DNA of 64,000 nt from Mesostigma viride (GCA_009746045.1 RPFO01000041.1:3967030-4031029), one strand, 5' to 3'; shown: positions 11,539-22,864, counted from the first letter of the stretch. Notes: generated by a model not told the origin, from the sequence alone. Numbers and translations are program-made.

Positions 11539-12201
11539 TGTCAGAAATTTTCATTTAATTCCTTGGTCGTCAAGACTGATTGAGACAACTGATAGACAGT
11601 TTATTCATGGCATATTTAGGTTACGGACTGCCACCGTTTCACCGCCAAAGCCATGGTGCGGTTCCCGGGTGGGGACCATAGCATCCATAGCCACACTGGG
11701 CTCGGACTGCAAGGTAAGTGCAACGTAGGTGTGTCACTTTCTTATCAAGGCACATTGGGGCAGCGGTGCACGTTCTAGAATATTCTGCACGAGTTGCCAG
11801 CTGTCGATTATACAATTGACGATTAGGAGAACGCCAGATGTCAAGCAACTAACACGGCATACAATGCATCTAGAACTGGATTCAGTCATACGAAATATCC
11901 AACACGGAATATTCGGCCGAGGATAGTACCGTCGGCACCTAAGGTACGCAAAGTATTGTGCCGGAATTACAACTTTGGCACTACATAACTTTTGCTATAC
12001 TGCACTATATTCAGTGCTATAAGTTGTGCCGGAAAGCTCACGGCGGGGCCTACCAAGCCTATTTAATTATCGGCCAGAAAGACGGCAGGCGGGTGCGATT
12101 GTTAGGGACGCAACCCTAATACCTCCGTTTACAACATGATGGCCAGACACTACAAATGTAAACAGGCAGTTGGGCACACAGGGTGAAATTCACCTCTGAC
12201 A
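11539..12201. repeat. Right LTR of the small LTR element
   Basis: 663 bp, same ends as the left copy; followed directly by the GCTTT target duplication. Confidence 0.92.
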
Positions 12202-12206
12202 GCTTT

Positions 12207-12992
12207 ATGTTAAGTGTTACATGTCATGCTCTCTATAGGTGTGTATATGTCGTTCGTGCTAATAATGGAAGTCGCGGAGACGCTCATTCTGTTTGACCTG
12301 GCTGTCGACTATAGTCCGCGGAGAGCTAGCCTACACCACGTCGTGGGGTTGGATACCGTCTGGCTGTTGCCGGCTGTGTTGACGGTGTCTGCCTCTGTGT
12401 GCCCCGCGGAGGGGAGGAGAGTTTTGTGCACTTGCTCGCGGAGAGCTAGTGTGTGTGCTGTGGTAGACTCCGTTTTCTTCCTCGTTGAGTCATGTGGTAA
12501 CTGCACAGCACGTAGAGGTATTCCTGGGCTTCCCTTTTCCTTTTCTGCAAGCTTCTGCTAGCCGATTATTTAAGTAATTATTTTTAATAAATAAATGCAT
12601 TATGTCCCTACGGGGAAAACGAAGAATTAATAAAGGAGGGCAATCTGGGCATCTTTATGATGCTGTGGCTCATGACGGGGGGAATGGTAGGCCTGCCATA
12701 TTCTATAGCTGGATGGCATGTGAGGAACACATTAAGGATAAAATACTTTCCAAGGGATCTAGTGCTAGGTGGAAGGGATTTGATAATCTAGTATATGCAG
12801 ATAAGTTTATTAAGGAACACATGCCATTGCCTGAAGGCCTGCCCATACCACTCGTGATTGCCCTGATATCCACACTCACGGCAAAGTAGACAGCAGCCAA
12901 GAGATCGGGACAGCAGTGACAGTCACCTTTTCCCAGCTGACTATTAGCCCAAGCACACAATAAGGGGATTCCAGTACCTAGGCGTTATATAT
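12207..12992. other. No recognised gene
   Basis: Contains an unrecognised 95-codon open frame at 12602-12889 (plus) with ordinary amino-acid composition. It could be an exon or chance. No family motif was seen. Confidence 0.35.
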
Positions 12993-13763
12993 ATGAGCCC
13001 TTTGTTCACGCTGGTTCCGGCCCTTTACGCCATCGCTCTCCGCCACCAGCTCTTTGCCCCGCAACCTCTCATCACGGCGGGTGCGTCCTGCGGCAGCTGC
13101 GGGCTTGCTCTGGATACTACTGGGACGCACTACATCGCGTGCATGGGTGGCCAGCAGAACCAGAACTGGTTCCTCTATTTCCATACCGCTCTCCTCCGGG
13201 TGGTGTGTGCCATGGTTCGGTCGGTCTTTCCCCACTCCACCATCAAGTGCGAGGACGCGGATGGGGCCGCCCTCTACTCACCCAACCACCGCCCCGACAT
13301 TACCGTGCTTGACTACGACGGGCAGGGTTGCCACCTGCTCATCGATGTCTCCGTGGCTCGGCCGCTTTCCGGTCGCCACATCCTCCGGGCGGCTGTGGAT
13401 GCCGGCGCTGCTGCCGCTGTGGCTGAGCGCGACAAGTTTGCCTCCTACGGCAATGTGGGGCCCCACCGGGTCATCCCCTTTGTCCTTGAGGAGTTCGGGG
13501 CCATGGGCCCCAAGACAGCGGAGTTTTTCCACGAGTGCTGCCAGCGCCGTGAAGACCGCCTCGACCTCGAGGGTCAGACCGCCCCGTGGTCGGCCCGCAC
13601 GTGGTCCTCGTATTGGCGGCAGCGCCTGTCACTCGCCCTCACTCGCACCGTGGCTGATGTGTTATTCCGCCGCACCCGGCGGGGCCGACTTTGTCGCGAC
13701 CCATGCGGTCTAGATCCCTTCCAGGCCTGCATGGTGGGCCGGCAGCGCTGTTGCTGTGTGTAG
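12993..13763 (+). pseudogene. 3' end of an RLE-type non-LTR retrotransposon ORF (5'-truncated)
   Basis: A 256-residue frame with two marks of the C-terminus of R2/CRE-like LINE proteins. The first is a Cys/His knuckle, CGSCG...THYIAC (C-x2-C-x9-H-x3-C). Next comes a PD-(D/E)xK-like endonuclease core: RPDITV, then 15 residues after that Asp the IDVSV strand. Downstream there is RDKFASYG and a Trp/Arg-rich tail ending in a Cys cluster. No reverse transcriptase lies upstream, so this is a typical 5'-truncated LINE copy. The frame itself is intact to its stop codon. The exact ends of the insertion and a poly-A or repeat tail were not identified. Confidence 0.6.
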
Positions 13764-15280
13764 TTTTGTGATGTATAGTTAGTTGTACCTTGTGCAGCTG
13801 GCGTGATCCTTGGATGTCTGTGTCAGATTACTATTAATTTCTTCAGGGTTATTCTCCCAGTTATCGGGTTTTTCCTTATGTTGCATGCCTATCTCACCTC
13901 CGTCATCTATCGTCTAATCACCAAGAAAATGTCCTCATATGAGGACATTTTTAAGCATGGATACCATTTGTAATAACTCACACATTTCAACATATCCATG
14001 GGTACGGCATGGAACCATGTTCATTTATGATATGTTCAAGAGTAGCAATGCTTAACATCCATGAAATATGCTCATTGTATAATGGTTTACAATTTATGAA
14101 TGCAGGGGGGTCGCTACGCGAGTGACCAACAAGCACTCAAGTCAACAATATGCCCAGAAAGAAGGCAGGGCCAGGTCATGGCTGGTCCTGAAAATGCACC
14201 CAGGGTGCCCACAACATGTCTACGTTACACCCTCACTATCCTAGACCCTGCAGCTTGCCGGGGGGGGGCACAAAATGTAACTGGCAGCCAGGGACCATGG
14301 TGCAGGCCAAATAGCAGGTGTAAAGCTAGCTCAAAGCTAGCTCAGTCCAAAGAATGATATAAGAAGGAAATACTTGCCAAGGTTAGGTCCATGATCGTTA
14401 TTGGAGGCTTGGCTGCCACCACGGTGCTCGACAATGATGCTGAAGCCTTCCATTATATATGAAGCAGATACTGCAAAGAGGCACAAATAGCAATACAAGC
14501 ACAATGTAAGCATGACAAGCTCAAGTTTCCAAGCCAGTCTAGCTCACTTGGACATGAGGTTAAGCGTTAGAAACATGTGGGCAACATCCCAGCAAGCCTT
14601 GAGAAAGTTTTCAGCAACAAGGCAGTATATGTGTTAAATCAAACTACCACATTGCAACTAAGCACAGTGACTTCTACTTGATTTAGTGAATGCTGCTGTT
14701 TTGACGACGCAAGGCAGTTTACCTTTTCAGTGACACCACGGGAAAAGAAAGCATTACCCAGCAAACTTCCTTTAAGTTCCCCGGACATAGGCGTAATCAC
14801 AACCACGACGTTGGGCATTGAAAAGAACCGGAACCATAAAGTCTGCGGGAGTTATAAGCTACGATACTCTTGACACGCTTATTTAGAACGATGCGGTTGC
14901 GGATGACATCCGGAACCTTGTTCTTGACGTGCGCCCAGGCCGCCAGCTGCGCGGAACAGCTCAAGAAATATATATTAAAGGACGGTGACGCCCGGAAAGC
15001 ACCCAGCCTTGCGGCAAAAGTAAAAAATGGCTCGCGCTCGCCGTGGTTTTCGCCAGGCGTGACTGCGATATCACGACGAAAAAATGGAGACTCTTTGACC
15101 CATCTAACTGCCCAGGTCCCTCTGTTGCCCGGGTCGCCCATTAGCCCAGAAGCGTACCATAGCCCATACTCGCGATATCCGCAGCTACTGGGCGGAAAAA
15201 GAAATTGTAAAACCGAACTGCATACTGACCTATCATGCCATCTACGTAGCTTCCAGATTTTCTTCTACGATGCCAAAAAG
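13764..15280. other. LINE 3' flank and intergenic DNA, no gene seen
   Basis: Apart from the palindrome at 13926-13951 there is no supported gene. A minus-strand open frame at 14797-15141 and a plus frame at 14870-15325 overlap; neither shows a domain. Confidence 0.4.
13926..13951. repeat. Perfect 26-bp palindrome
   Basis: Centre TCATATGA flanked by GTCC/GGAC and AAAAT/ATTTT; every base pairs. A near-copy with centre TCAAATGA lies at 23250-23269. Confidence 0.9.
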
Positions 15281-15760
15281 TTGGTTGGAGACCCATCTAG
15301 GGTCCACATGGGTCCTCAGAGATAGAGGATCTTGTACAGATTACTACAATATACTTTATTGTAGTATTGGACCAATGGCTGTACTTCACTAGTACTTGCC
15401 AATGGGATAACGCCACATAGAATGTGTGGGCGTCTCCCTGGCCTCCACGTCACCGGTTGGTCTAGGGCCGGTGTAGTCCTGTCAAGAGGACTGAGCCGAC
15501 TATCGTCCAATCATGTGCGCATCCATGCCTTGGAACCTTCTAGAGGATTCTAGAAGTATCTAACACGCGGCATGCACTGAACTACATAGAATGCATGTCC
15601 ACGTAGGATATTCAGCAAGACTGATGAAGGTACCAAGCGCAACAGGTTCATATGCGCAACGAAGACGAATTATGTAACAACAGCAATAACGTATGAGAAC
15701 AATAAAGAGAACGTTCATTCCATGCTTTCTGATTTACATCGCATTCCATTTATTTGCAAC
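15281..15760 (+). repeat. Copia 5' LTR
   Basis: Begins (G)TTGGTTGGAG and ends TTTGCAAC, which are inverted relative to each other (GTTG/CAAC). Homologous to 22383-22864. Confidence 0.88.
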
Positions 15761-15850
15761 TTGTATTCATTTCGATGTCTTCGGACGACGATCTTTCAGA
15801 GCCGAGGTCTGGCCCTGGTGAGCACGGACCAGCTCAGAGACAATACAGAT

Positions 15851-16981
15851 ATGTCCGACCAGCCCCGGGAAGAGGGCTGCGGACAGGGAAGTACTAGTAG
15901 TGACAACCAGCGTAAGCGTGATAAGGTGCTTCGGCGGGAGACCTTGCTTCAGGAGGCGAAGCTGCTGTCGGCAATCAAGAAGTGGGTTCCAGCCCCGCTG
16001 GTACCTGGTGCTATTCAAGCTGACCGGGATCGTTTTGTAGCTTCGCTTGGGCCGTTTTTCCGCAGGCTCGCGGGCAACCGAGACATCATTCCGGACTGGC
16101 TGGAGTTTCTTCGCGGAACTCCGCTGGGAGACCGCGAGAAAAACCACCCAGAGTGGATTTCGCTGCTGGATAGAGCTCAACGTCTGCGGTGGTCGCCGTT
16201 TGAGTTTCTGCGCCGAGCGAGGGAGACTTTTCTCCGATCTATCACTACCAAAACCTGCGACGAGATCGAGGAATTTGTAGATGCAAAGCCAAAGCCCGGG
16301 CAGACCATCATCGAGCACCTCAATTCTTACTACGACACGCTGGAAAAGCAGGGGCTCCGGTGGCCTGACGAGGCGGTAAATCTCCGCTGGATCCAAAACT
16401 GTGCATTATCCGAGTCCGAGAAGCGGAATTTAGTCGCCAACTGCCGCGGTTGCCTGAGCGACACTCACCGATGCAGAGCTCACCTCAAGGAGCTCTTGAC
16501 GAACCAAACCCGTGTTTCCAGAGAAGGAGGTGCCGCGGAGGCGCCTCGTGTCGCCATGGTGATGGAGCAGCAACGGGAAATCTTCTGCTACAACTGCGGG
16601 CAGCCCGGGCACACACGCCGCGCATGTAAGGGTAAGGTTGTCGCTAATTCTGAGTCCTTCCCTCCTTGTACTTTTTGTAACAAGACTAACCATCTGGCTA
16701 AGGATTGCTACTTTCGCAAGTGCAAGTCTTGTGGCAATCCTGGACATGTTGCGTCTGCCTGCAGGAGTAAGGCGGGCGCTGGACCCAAGGATACCCAGAT
16801 GGAAGTCCTCAAGCTGCTGCAGCAGATCTCCCAAGCCGTCAAGAGCGGTGCCCTTCGTGGTGGTGACGCTTCTCAGCCGCGTGGTGGTGACGCTTCCCAG
16901 CCGCGTGGTGGTGATGCTTCTCAGCCGCGGGGTGGCAATAACTCTCATGGCCGCAAGAGGAAGCAGCAGCAGAAAAACTAG
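15851..16981 (+). CDS. gag: Copia Gag/nucleocapsid protein
   Basis: The ATG at 15851 is preferred because the longer open frame starts inside the LTR. About 376 residues. The N-terminal half is a helical gag core with WLEFLRGTPLG and a Trp/Leu-rich capsid-like segment. The C-terminal part has three CCHC zinc knuckles in a row: CYNCGQPGHTRRAC (16586-16627), CTFCNKTNHLAKDC (16677-16718) and CKSCGNPGHVASAC (16721-16762). After these come three copies of RGGDASQP (about 16856-16930) and a basic HGRKRKQQQ tail. It packages the element RNA. The frame is intact, unlike pol. Three knuckles instead of the usual one for copia gag is notable. Confidence 0.82.
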   Translation: MSDQPREEGCGQGSTSSDNQRKRDKVLRRETLLQEAKLLSAIKKWVPAPLVPGAIQADRDRFVASLGPFFRRLAGNRDIIPDWLEFLRGTPLGDREKNHPEWISLLDRAQRLRWSPFEFLRRARETFLRSITTKTCDEIEEFVDAKPKPGQTIIEHLNSYYDTLEKQGLRWPDEAVNLRWIQNCALSESEKRNLVANCRGCLSDTHRCRAHLKELLTNQTRVSREGGAAEAPRVAMVMEQQREIFCYNCGQPGHTRRACKGKVVANSESFPPCTFCNKTNHLAKDCYFRKCKSCGNPGHVASACRSKAGAGPKDTQMEVLKLLQQISQAVKSGALRGGDASQPRGGDASQPRGGDASQPRGGNNSHGRKRKQQQKN

Positions 16982-17892
16982 ATGATCCTCTCTGTTTATA
17001 TAACCCCTACAGCGTCCTCATGGACGTTGATGAGAGTGGTTTCATGGCAGATGAGGCCTGCCAGGTGGTAGGGGCTCCAGCAGTAACTCCTACTGACCGT
17101 ATAGCTGCCCCAGTGAGCAGCAGTAAAAGTGCCCCTGTTTGTGGCATTCCTATCCTTGCCTGGATTAAAAAGAGTACCCCAGAGGGAACTCTTTCTGTAA
17201 ATAATACATGTGGATCTGCTCCTGTTTGTAGACAGATGCCACACAGTGTTGCCCAACTGAGCAACATATCTGTGAACAATACATGTGGTGCAGCTCCTGC
17301 TTGTAGCTCAGCACCCATTGATATTGTTAACAGTCAAGCTCCTCAGAGCAATAATCCTTGTTATATTGATAATAAAAACTTGGACTCTTGCTCTGCCAGG
17401 AACGTGGATGCCCATCCATGTCCTGAAGAGCCTGAGCCTAATGATTGTATTAATCTTAGGACTTTGGCTAAGAGTTTGCATGATGCCTGTGGCCATGGAA
17501 ACAATGCCATTATTAGGCTTGTGCAAGCCAAGGGTTAATAACAAGGCTCTCTGGCAGGCTTATCAAGATGTCAGAGAACACTGTGTGTGCCAATTGTGTG
17601 CTAACAAGCCTTCCAAACGTCATGCAAAGCATCCTGCAGATGGTAGGGGTAATCTACAAGCTGATATCCTCTACTTCACCAATTACAGGCAATTGCCTTA
17701 CTTGGTGGCTGTGGATGAATGGTCAGGCTACATTGGAATTGAACCTATGGCAGCAGTGGATGAGAATACTCTCCATGCCGCAGTTCTTGTTATTCTGCAA
17801 AAGTTTGCAGTCATTCACAAGCTGCAGATGGACTTGCAGTTTAACTGCCTGACCAAATACTCTGATCTGCCTTTCCTAAGGATTGTGGGTCG

Positions 17893-19037
17893 CCGTGCTT
17901 TTAGTAACGGGACGCGTGCGTCAGCCGCTGACGCGTCAGTGTCTGACGCGTCAGACTTTTTCGTCCGCGCGTCAGACAGCTGACGCGTAAATTTTGGCTC
18001 TGCGTCAGTCGACTGCCGCGTAAATTTTGTCTGCACGTCAGTCGTCTGACGCGTAAATTCAGGCAGCACGTCACTACCTACTTATGGGCACCGACTCTAT
18101 GCGTCAGGCAGGGTCAGTATATAGTGGGTACCTACTAATGTACTGAAGTCTACTGAAATGCCAACTTCGTACTGGATATCTGCGAATTCATTGCAAGTTC
18201 ACCAGTTCAGGTCTGTTCGTTGATATGCTTCAAGATTCTAGGCGGTTATCATGCCCATGCCAGACCCGCCGGCCCTTAGCCTGCTTGGCGGCGAGAGTGA
18301 CGAGAGTTCTAGACGAATGTAATTAAAGTTGTAACCCAGGACGACTGGCAATGATCGATGTCTCGATGATGGCAAAGGTTTTAGGAATATGATTGATGAG
18401 CCGATTGATGAAGCGTTGCGAGGTTGCCTGATTTACATATTGCTTTGAATCGAATTCCAGGTGTGTTTATTAACGCTGTAGATATGTTTGCATAAGAAAG
18501 AATTCTGTCCATTACTAGATGCGTAGGGAAATTTCGGGCCGGGTCAGTAATATTGTATCAACATTTAACAACGTTAATGGTTTAGTCCGATAGTCAACCA
18601 GCAAAGTTAGCGACCTGGGGGTAAGGGGGTTGGAAGTTTTTGGGTGAAGGGATGGCGCCGGAAGGAATACTGGGAAAATTTAAATCTGGGGGGATCGCAG
18701 CTTTTTTCATGCCCGGCGAAACAGGCCGCCGACATGGCCAAAGCGCCTGCGCCTGGTCCGCGTGCCATTGTTGGCGTAGGCCAGGCAGCCATCGCGCTGA
18801 ACCGCAGCAAGAGTAAAAGGGGGAATGATAATAGCAATGCAGCCAGCAGTGCAGCAGCAGCATCGGCTCAGTCCGGCAATGCTGGTGAGCCCCCAGGCTG
18901 ACGCGCCGCCAACGGCGGCAAGTCAGCCGTCTGACGCGCCGCCAACGGCGGCAAGTCAGCCGTCTGACGCGCCGCCAACGGCGGCAAGTCAGCCAGGCTG
19001 ACGCGGACAAAAACCCTTACTAAAAGCACTGACTCAC
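17893..19037. mobile_element. Non-autonomous DNA transposon inside the copia integrase
   Basis: The ends carry an inverted repeat, GTGCTTTTAGTAA, at 17895-17907 and its complement at 19017-19029. Directly inside are clustered TGACGC/GCGTCA motifs: a left array at about 17910-18065 and a right array of three 33-bp units at 18899-19003. A 7-bp direct repeat, TGGGTCG (17886-17892 and 19038-19044), flanks the insertion, and the integrase reading frame on the two sides matches once the insert and one repeat copy are removed. There is no transposase ORF. Terminal repeats with subterminal motif arrays resemble Mutator-like or CACTA relatives; the superfamily is not settled. Confidence 0.75.
18899..19003. 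repeat. 33-bp tandem repeat in the DNA transposon's right arm
   Basis: Three units of TGACGCGCCGCCAACGGCGG plus CAAGTCAGCCGTC. Each contains the palindromic CGCCGCC-AACGGCG region and a TGACGC motif, the same motif that fills the left arm. Confidence 0.88.
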
Positions 19038-22000
19038 TGGGTCGTGAAGATCACCAAGCCCAAGGCAAGGTTGACAGATATATACAGGAGCTTAAGAAGT
19101 TGGTAATGTCTGGGGATTATCCTGAGATGTTTAAACCAACTTTTGCTGTCAGGTGTTTGGGTGCTGCAAAAGTGGAAAACACCATGAACAACCCTCTTCA
19201 TACTTTCAAAGTACGTGGTGTTCCATGGCTGGTCTCACCTCGTGGACTAGCAGGTGGCCTCTACCCTGATGACATAATGCAGGCATGGAGTAAGCAGAGG
19301 TGGGCACAGTATGCTCACCTCTGTGAAAAGGATAAACAGAGAGGAGAATCATTAAAATGGTGGGAGACCAGGTGATCTTCCACAAAGAAAATGCTCCTGG
19401 TAAACGCGGTTATTGGCAGGGTCCAGGGACCATAACCTCAGTTGACCTGGAGATGAAAACTGCTGATGTGGTCTGGAATGGTACCACTTATCATCTGGCT
19501 TGGAATAGATTGAAGAGAGATCCAATGAACGTTCAAGAAAAAATCCCCTGGAAATATGGCCCCTGAAGAGGCATCTGGATCTCCCAATCTTTCCTGTCCA
19601 CCTTTGGCCAGTGAACAGGCTGGACTCCAACTACCAGAAAGGGCGGCCTCCCATCAACTGGAGCCTACTACTCAGCAAGCTCAGCCTAAGACATTGACTG
19701 GGATATCACAGGATGATATATTTGAAGCTGACTTGTTGGATAATAGGGTGTCTGATCAGCACCGGAAGCTCCGGCCGTTGGAACATGGGCTTGATCGAGA
19801 CCCCTGGGCAGGTGGATAACATATTTCAGTCTGAACAGCCAAAGCTTGGATCCAATTACCCTGGTAATAAGCCATTGCCCTTGGAGACTGATGGGATTCC
19901 AGCCCAAGGAAGACAAGCTGAGGAGGGGTTGTCCAGGTTGAACACTCAGCTCGGCAAGAGAGGCAATCCTCAAGAGCTTAGGGATATTGTAAAGAAGCTC
20001 AAGCCTTCACTAAAGATTGCCAAAATAACTTCTCTTCTAGAGAAGGGCATGGACCTTGATGGCTTTGATGTGGATACCAAAGCAGAGGTCTCTGTCACCT
20101 CGCCCTTTAATGCTTTGTTGGATAAGTATTCCCTTGAACCCAGTCCATGGACTATTGTCCAAGACTTTGCGGGTAACACTGATCATCAAGTTCTTGGGAA
20201 TATCACTATCCCATTCTTGGGTGAGTCTTTGACACTTTGTGTTGTTGATGGCTATAAGGGACCCACTCTCATTGGCCAGCCATTCTTGGTGACTCCCGGT
20301 GTTACCATTGTTGATGGCCCCAATAACACAAAGAGTCTCCTAAAAACCCATTGTGACCCAATTCCTCTGGAATCATTCAGATGTTCCTTGCCTCTTGAAA
20401 TATTCCAGAAGGCAAATTGGAAGACCGCCTGTGTCGGTTCAGTAATAAAAGGAGCAGAATGGGGAAGGGATATACCCCCAGCTTCTGAGCTGGTAGAACC
20501 TGCCCAGCTCAGTGTGACTTCTCTTGGTCTCACAAAAAGGTCATTTGCTGCTCATAGCCCCATGTCCTTTGATGATGTAGACCTGGATTGTCACACTTTC
20601 GCTGGCCTTGAGGCCTGGCGAGTAGCATTGGCGCGTGCGCTCCAGGAGTGGCAAACGCTGGATGTTTTTGAAGGCATTTCAGAACCTCCACCCAATGCTC
20701 AAATGCTTCAGTTGCGTTTTGTATGCAAGATGAAGAGCAAGCTTGGTGAGCCTCCCATACCAAACGCACGTCCAGTCGTAACCCAGTTCCATGGTACTAC
20801 AGACTTTGATAAGGAGGAGCTGTACACTCCTGGCCTGTCACATCCTGTTCTCAGGCTTATTCTTAGTCTGTACCTTGGTGCTTTGGACTATGGCTTGGAT
20901 TATGGAGCAGAAATTGATGACTTCACCAGGGCCTTTTTGCATGGTGATCCTCAGGTGGCCAGAGCCACTTGGCAAGCTCAAAGACCCTGTTGTGTTAAGA
21001 CCCCAGCATGCTGGATAGCTGAAGTAGGTCATCCCTACATGCAGCCTAAAGTGGGCTGGGAAGGACTGGTCAGCAGTCCAGTCATCTGGTATGAAACCAT
21101 TGCTCCTGCCATCCAGGAGAGATGTCAGATGCAACAATCTCATCTTGCTTATTGTCTCTTTGTGGGCAATCCAAGGGACAACCCACCTGGGCTACCTTAC
21201 ATGGAGATGATATGCAACGCATTGGTCCCAAGGGATGGTTGAATGAGACCTATAAAAGGCTCAATGACAAGTCCCCTATTGGTACCAGAGCATGGTTTAG
21301 TAAAAACAGCCAGGTACCTTACTGTGGCATTGGCTGTACCCTTTTCCAGGATGACAAAGGATGGCATCTTAAGCTGCAATCGGCGAAGGGGTATAAAGAA
21401 AAAGATAACTCAGTTGCCCAAGAGAGTAACTGAGGAGAATGCCCCTACGGTTAAAGGTCAACTGGGTTGGCTGGCTGCCACAACTAACCCTGACCTGGCA
21501 GTACAGAGTAGGATGCCAGACTCTGTTGTTGTAGGAGAAGGAAGGAGGCGCCTGGAGAGCTGCCTCAATGAATCTCCTGACTTGGTGTTGTCCGGTGTAG
21601 ACTGGCATAGGCGTATCATCATAGACGCCTACACAGATGCTAGCCAAGAGTCTAGATCTGCCAACAAGATTGGTGCCAGAGCCGGATGCCTGATCACCAT
21701 CAGGAATGAAGGCAAACAGCCCTCGTTGGTATACTGGTCCAGTAACCTTCAGAGGAGGCGGTTCCCTGGCATTGACACAGCCGAGTGCAGGGCATATGCC
21801 ATGTGCATTCGCGACGCCATATACATAAGAGAGCTACTCTTATGGTGTCTGAGTCAGATAAGACCTCAACCTGTGATTGATGTCAGGGTTTATTGTGATA
21901 ATAAGCCCGTGGTCTCTTTTATCAAGAATGAGAGGGCCACCACTACTGACTTGGACTACCTTGTGGCAAAGGAGTTGTCCAGCCACTGTATGACCATACA

Positions 22001-22382
22001 TCTGCCAGGACTTTCAAATCCTGCTGATGCTATGACTAAGCTTCCACGACTGGCCCTTAATGGGTACCAGTTGCTGCGGTCCATGATGGCTGGAAAACCC
22101 TTGTCATAAGGAGTAATCTGGGAGCCTGAGCCTAATGCTCCTCCTGTAGGTTTTTATCCCCCTGGAGATTTTGTCCTCTCTGGAGAAGAGGTTTTCCTTC
22201 AGATTTGGGTTTTCCCTACTACAGCAGGTTACACCAACCATGCAATGATGAGATGCAAACTCCATAAGACCCAAGTGAGTCTCCATTGCCCTCACATGTG
22301 AAAGTGAACTGGCCAGGTGCGGCCGAACATCAATGAATACATCTAAGCCTCATCACTTTCACAAGGGAAAGGATGGCTGGAG

Positions 22383-22864
22383 TTGGTTGGAGACCCATCT
22401 AGGGTCCACATGGGTCCTCAGAGATAGAGGATCTTGTACAGATTACTACAATATACTTTATTGTAGTATTGGACCAATGGCTGTACTTCACTAGTACTTG
22501 CCAATGGGATAACGCCACGTAGAATGTGTGGGCGTCTCCCTGGCCTCCACGTCACCGGTTGGTCTAGGGCCGGTGTAGTCCTGTCAAGAGGACTGAGCCG
22601 ACTATCGTCCAATCATGTGCGCATCCATGCCTTGGAACCTTCTAGAGGATTCTAGAAGTATCTAACACGCGGCATGCACTGAACTATACATAGAATGCAT
22701 GTCCACGTAGGATATTCAGCAAGACTGATGAAGGTACCAAGCGCAACAGGTTCATATGAGCAACGAAGACGAATTATGTAACAACAGCAATAACGTATGA
22801 GAACAATAAAGAGAACGTTCATTCCATGCTTTCTGATTTACATCGCATTCCATTTATTTGCAAC
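22383..22864 (+). repeat. Copia 3' LTR
   Basis: 482 bp, same ends as the 5' LTR, with a purine-rich tract just upstream at about 22364-22382. Confidence 0.88.

Larger units (their letters stand above)
9983..12201. mobile_element. Small non-autonomous LTR retrotransposon (TRIM/LARD-like)
   Basis: Two near-identical 663-bp direct repeats begin TGTCAG and end CTGACA, giving standard TG...CA ends. They flank an 893-bp internal region. A 5-bp target-site duplication, GCTTT, lies at 9978-9982 and 12202-12206. The internal part has no gag, protease or polymerase motif, so the element must have been mobilised by proteins from elsewhere. Differences between the two LTRs are a handful of single bases (for example CTTCC/CTTTC, ACAAG/ACGAG), which implies fairly recent insertion. 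Confidence 0.9.
17020..22109 (+). pseudogene. pol: Copia Pol (integrase, retropepsin-like, RT, RNase H), broken
   Basis: Integrase: the pre-integrase HDACGHG...CVCQLCANKP zinc region at about 17476-17610, then the core strand LQADILYF...LVAVDEWSGY (17655-17735). The core is cut by the insertion at 17893-19037 and resumes with an AQGKVDRYIQELKKL helix. The C-terminal GYWQGPGTI module is at 19408-19434. A possible protease segment has DVDTKAEVSV at 20067. RT motifs are DFTRAFLHGD (20919-20948) and LHGDDM (catalytic DD, about 21198-21215, in another frame). RNase H has DAYTDAS (21625), ECRAY (21784) and YCDNKP (21892). The frame changes several times, so the protein cannot be made from this copy as written, although the LTRs are almost identical. 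Confidence 0.75.
15281..22864 (+). mobile_element. Ty1/copia-type LTR retrotransposon, interrupted
   Basis: LTRs of 480 and 482 bp differ at only three or four places (CACATAG/CACGTAG, a two-base AT insertion, TGCGCAAC/TGAGCAAC). Internal order is gag, integrase, a retropepsin-like segment, RT, RNase H. Integrase upstream of RT is the copia order. A purine-rich tract, AAGGGAAAGGATGG, precedes the 3' LTR. No clear target-site duplication was found (flanks AAAAAG and CTCAAA), so ends may be off by one or two bases or the element may be recombinant. A 1.1-kb DNA transposon sits in the integrase. Frame changes occur near 17535, 19375, 19560, 19800, 21140 and 21400. Confidence 0.85.

Noticed and set aside
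18899-19003. CRISPR-like array of three 33-bp repeats
   Set aside because: There are no spacers; the units are contiguous and part of a DNA transposon arm in a eukaryotic genome.
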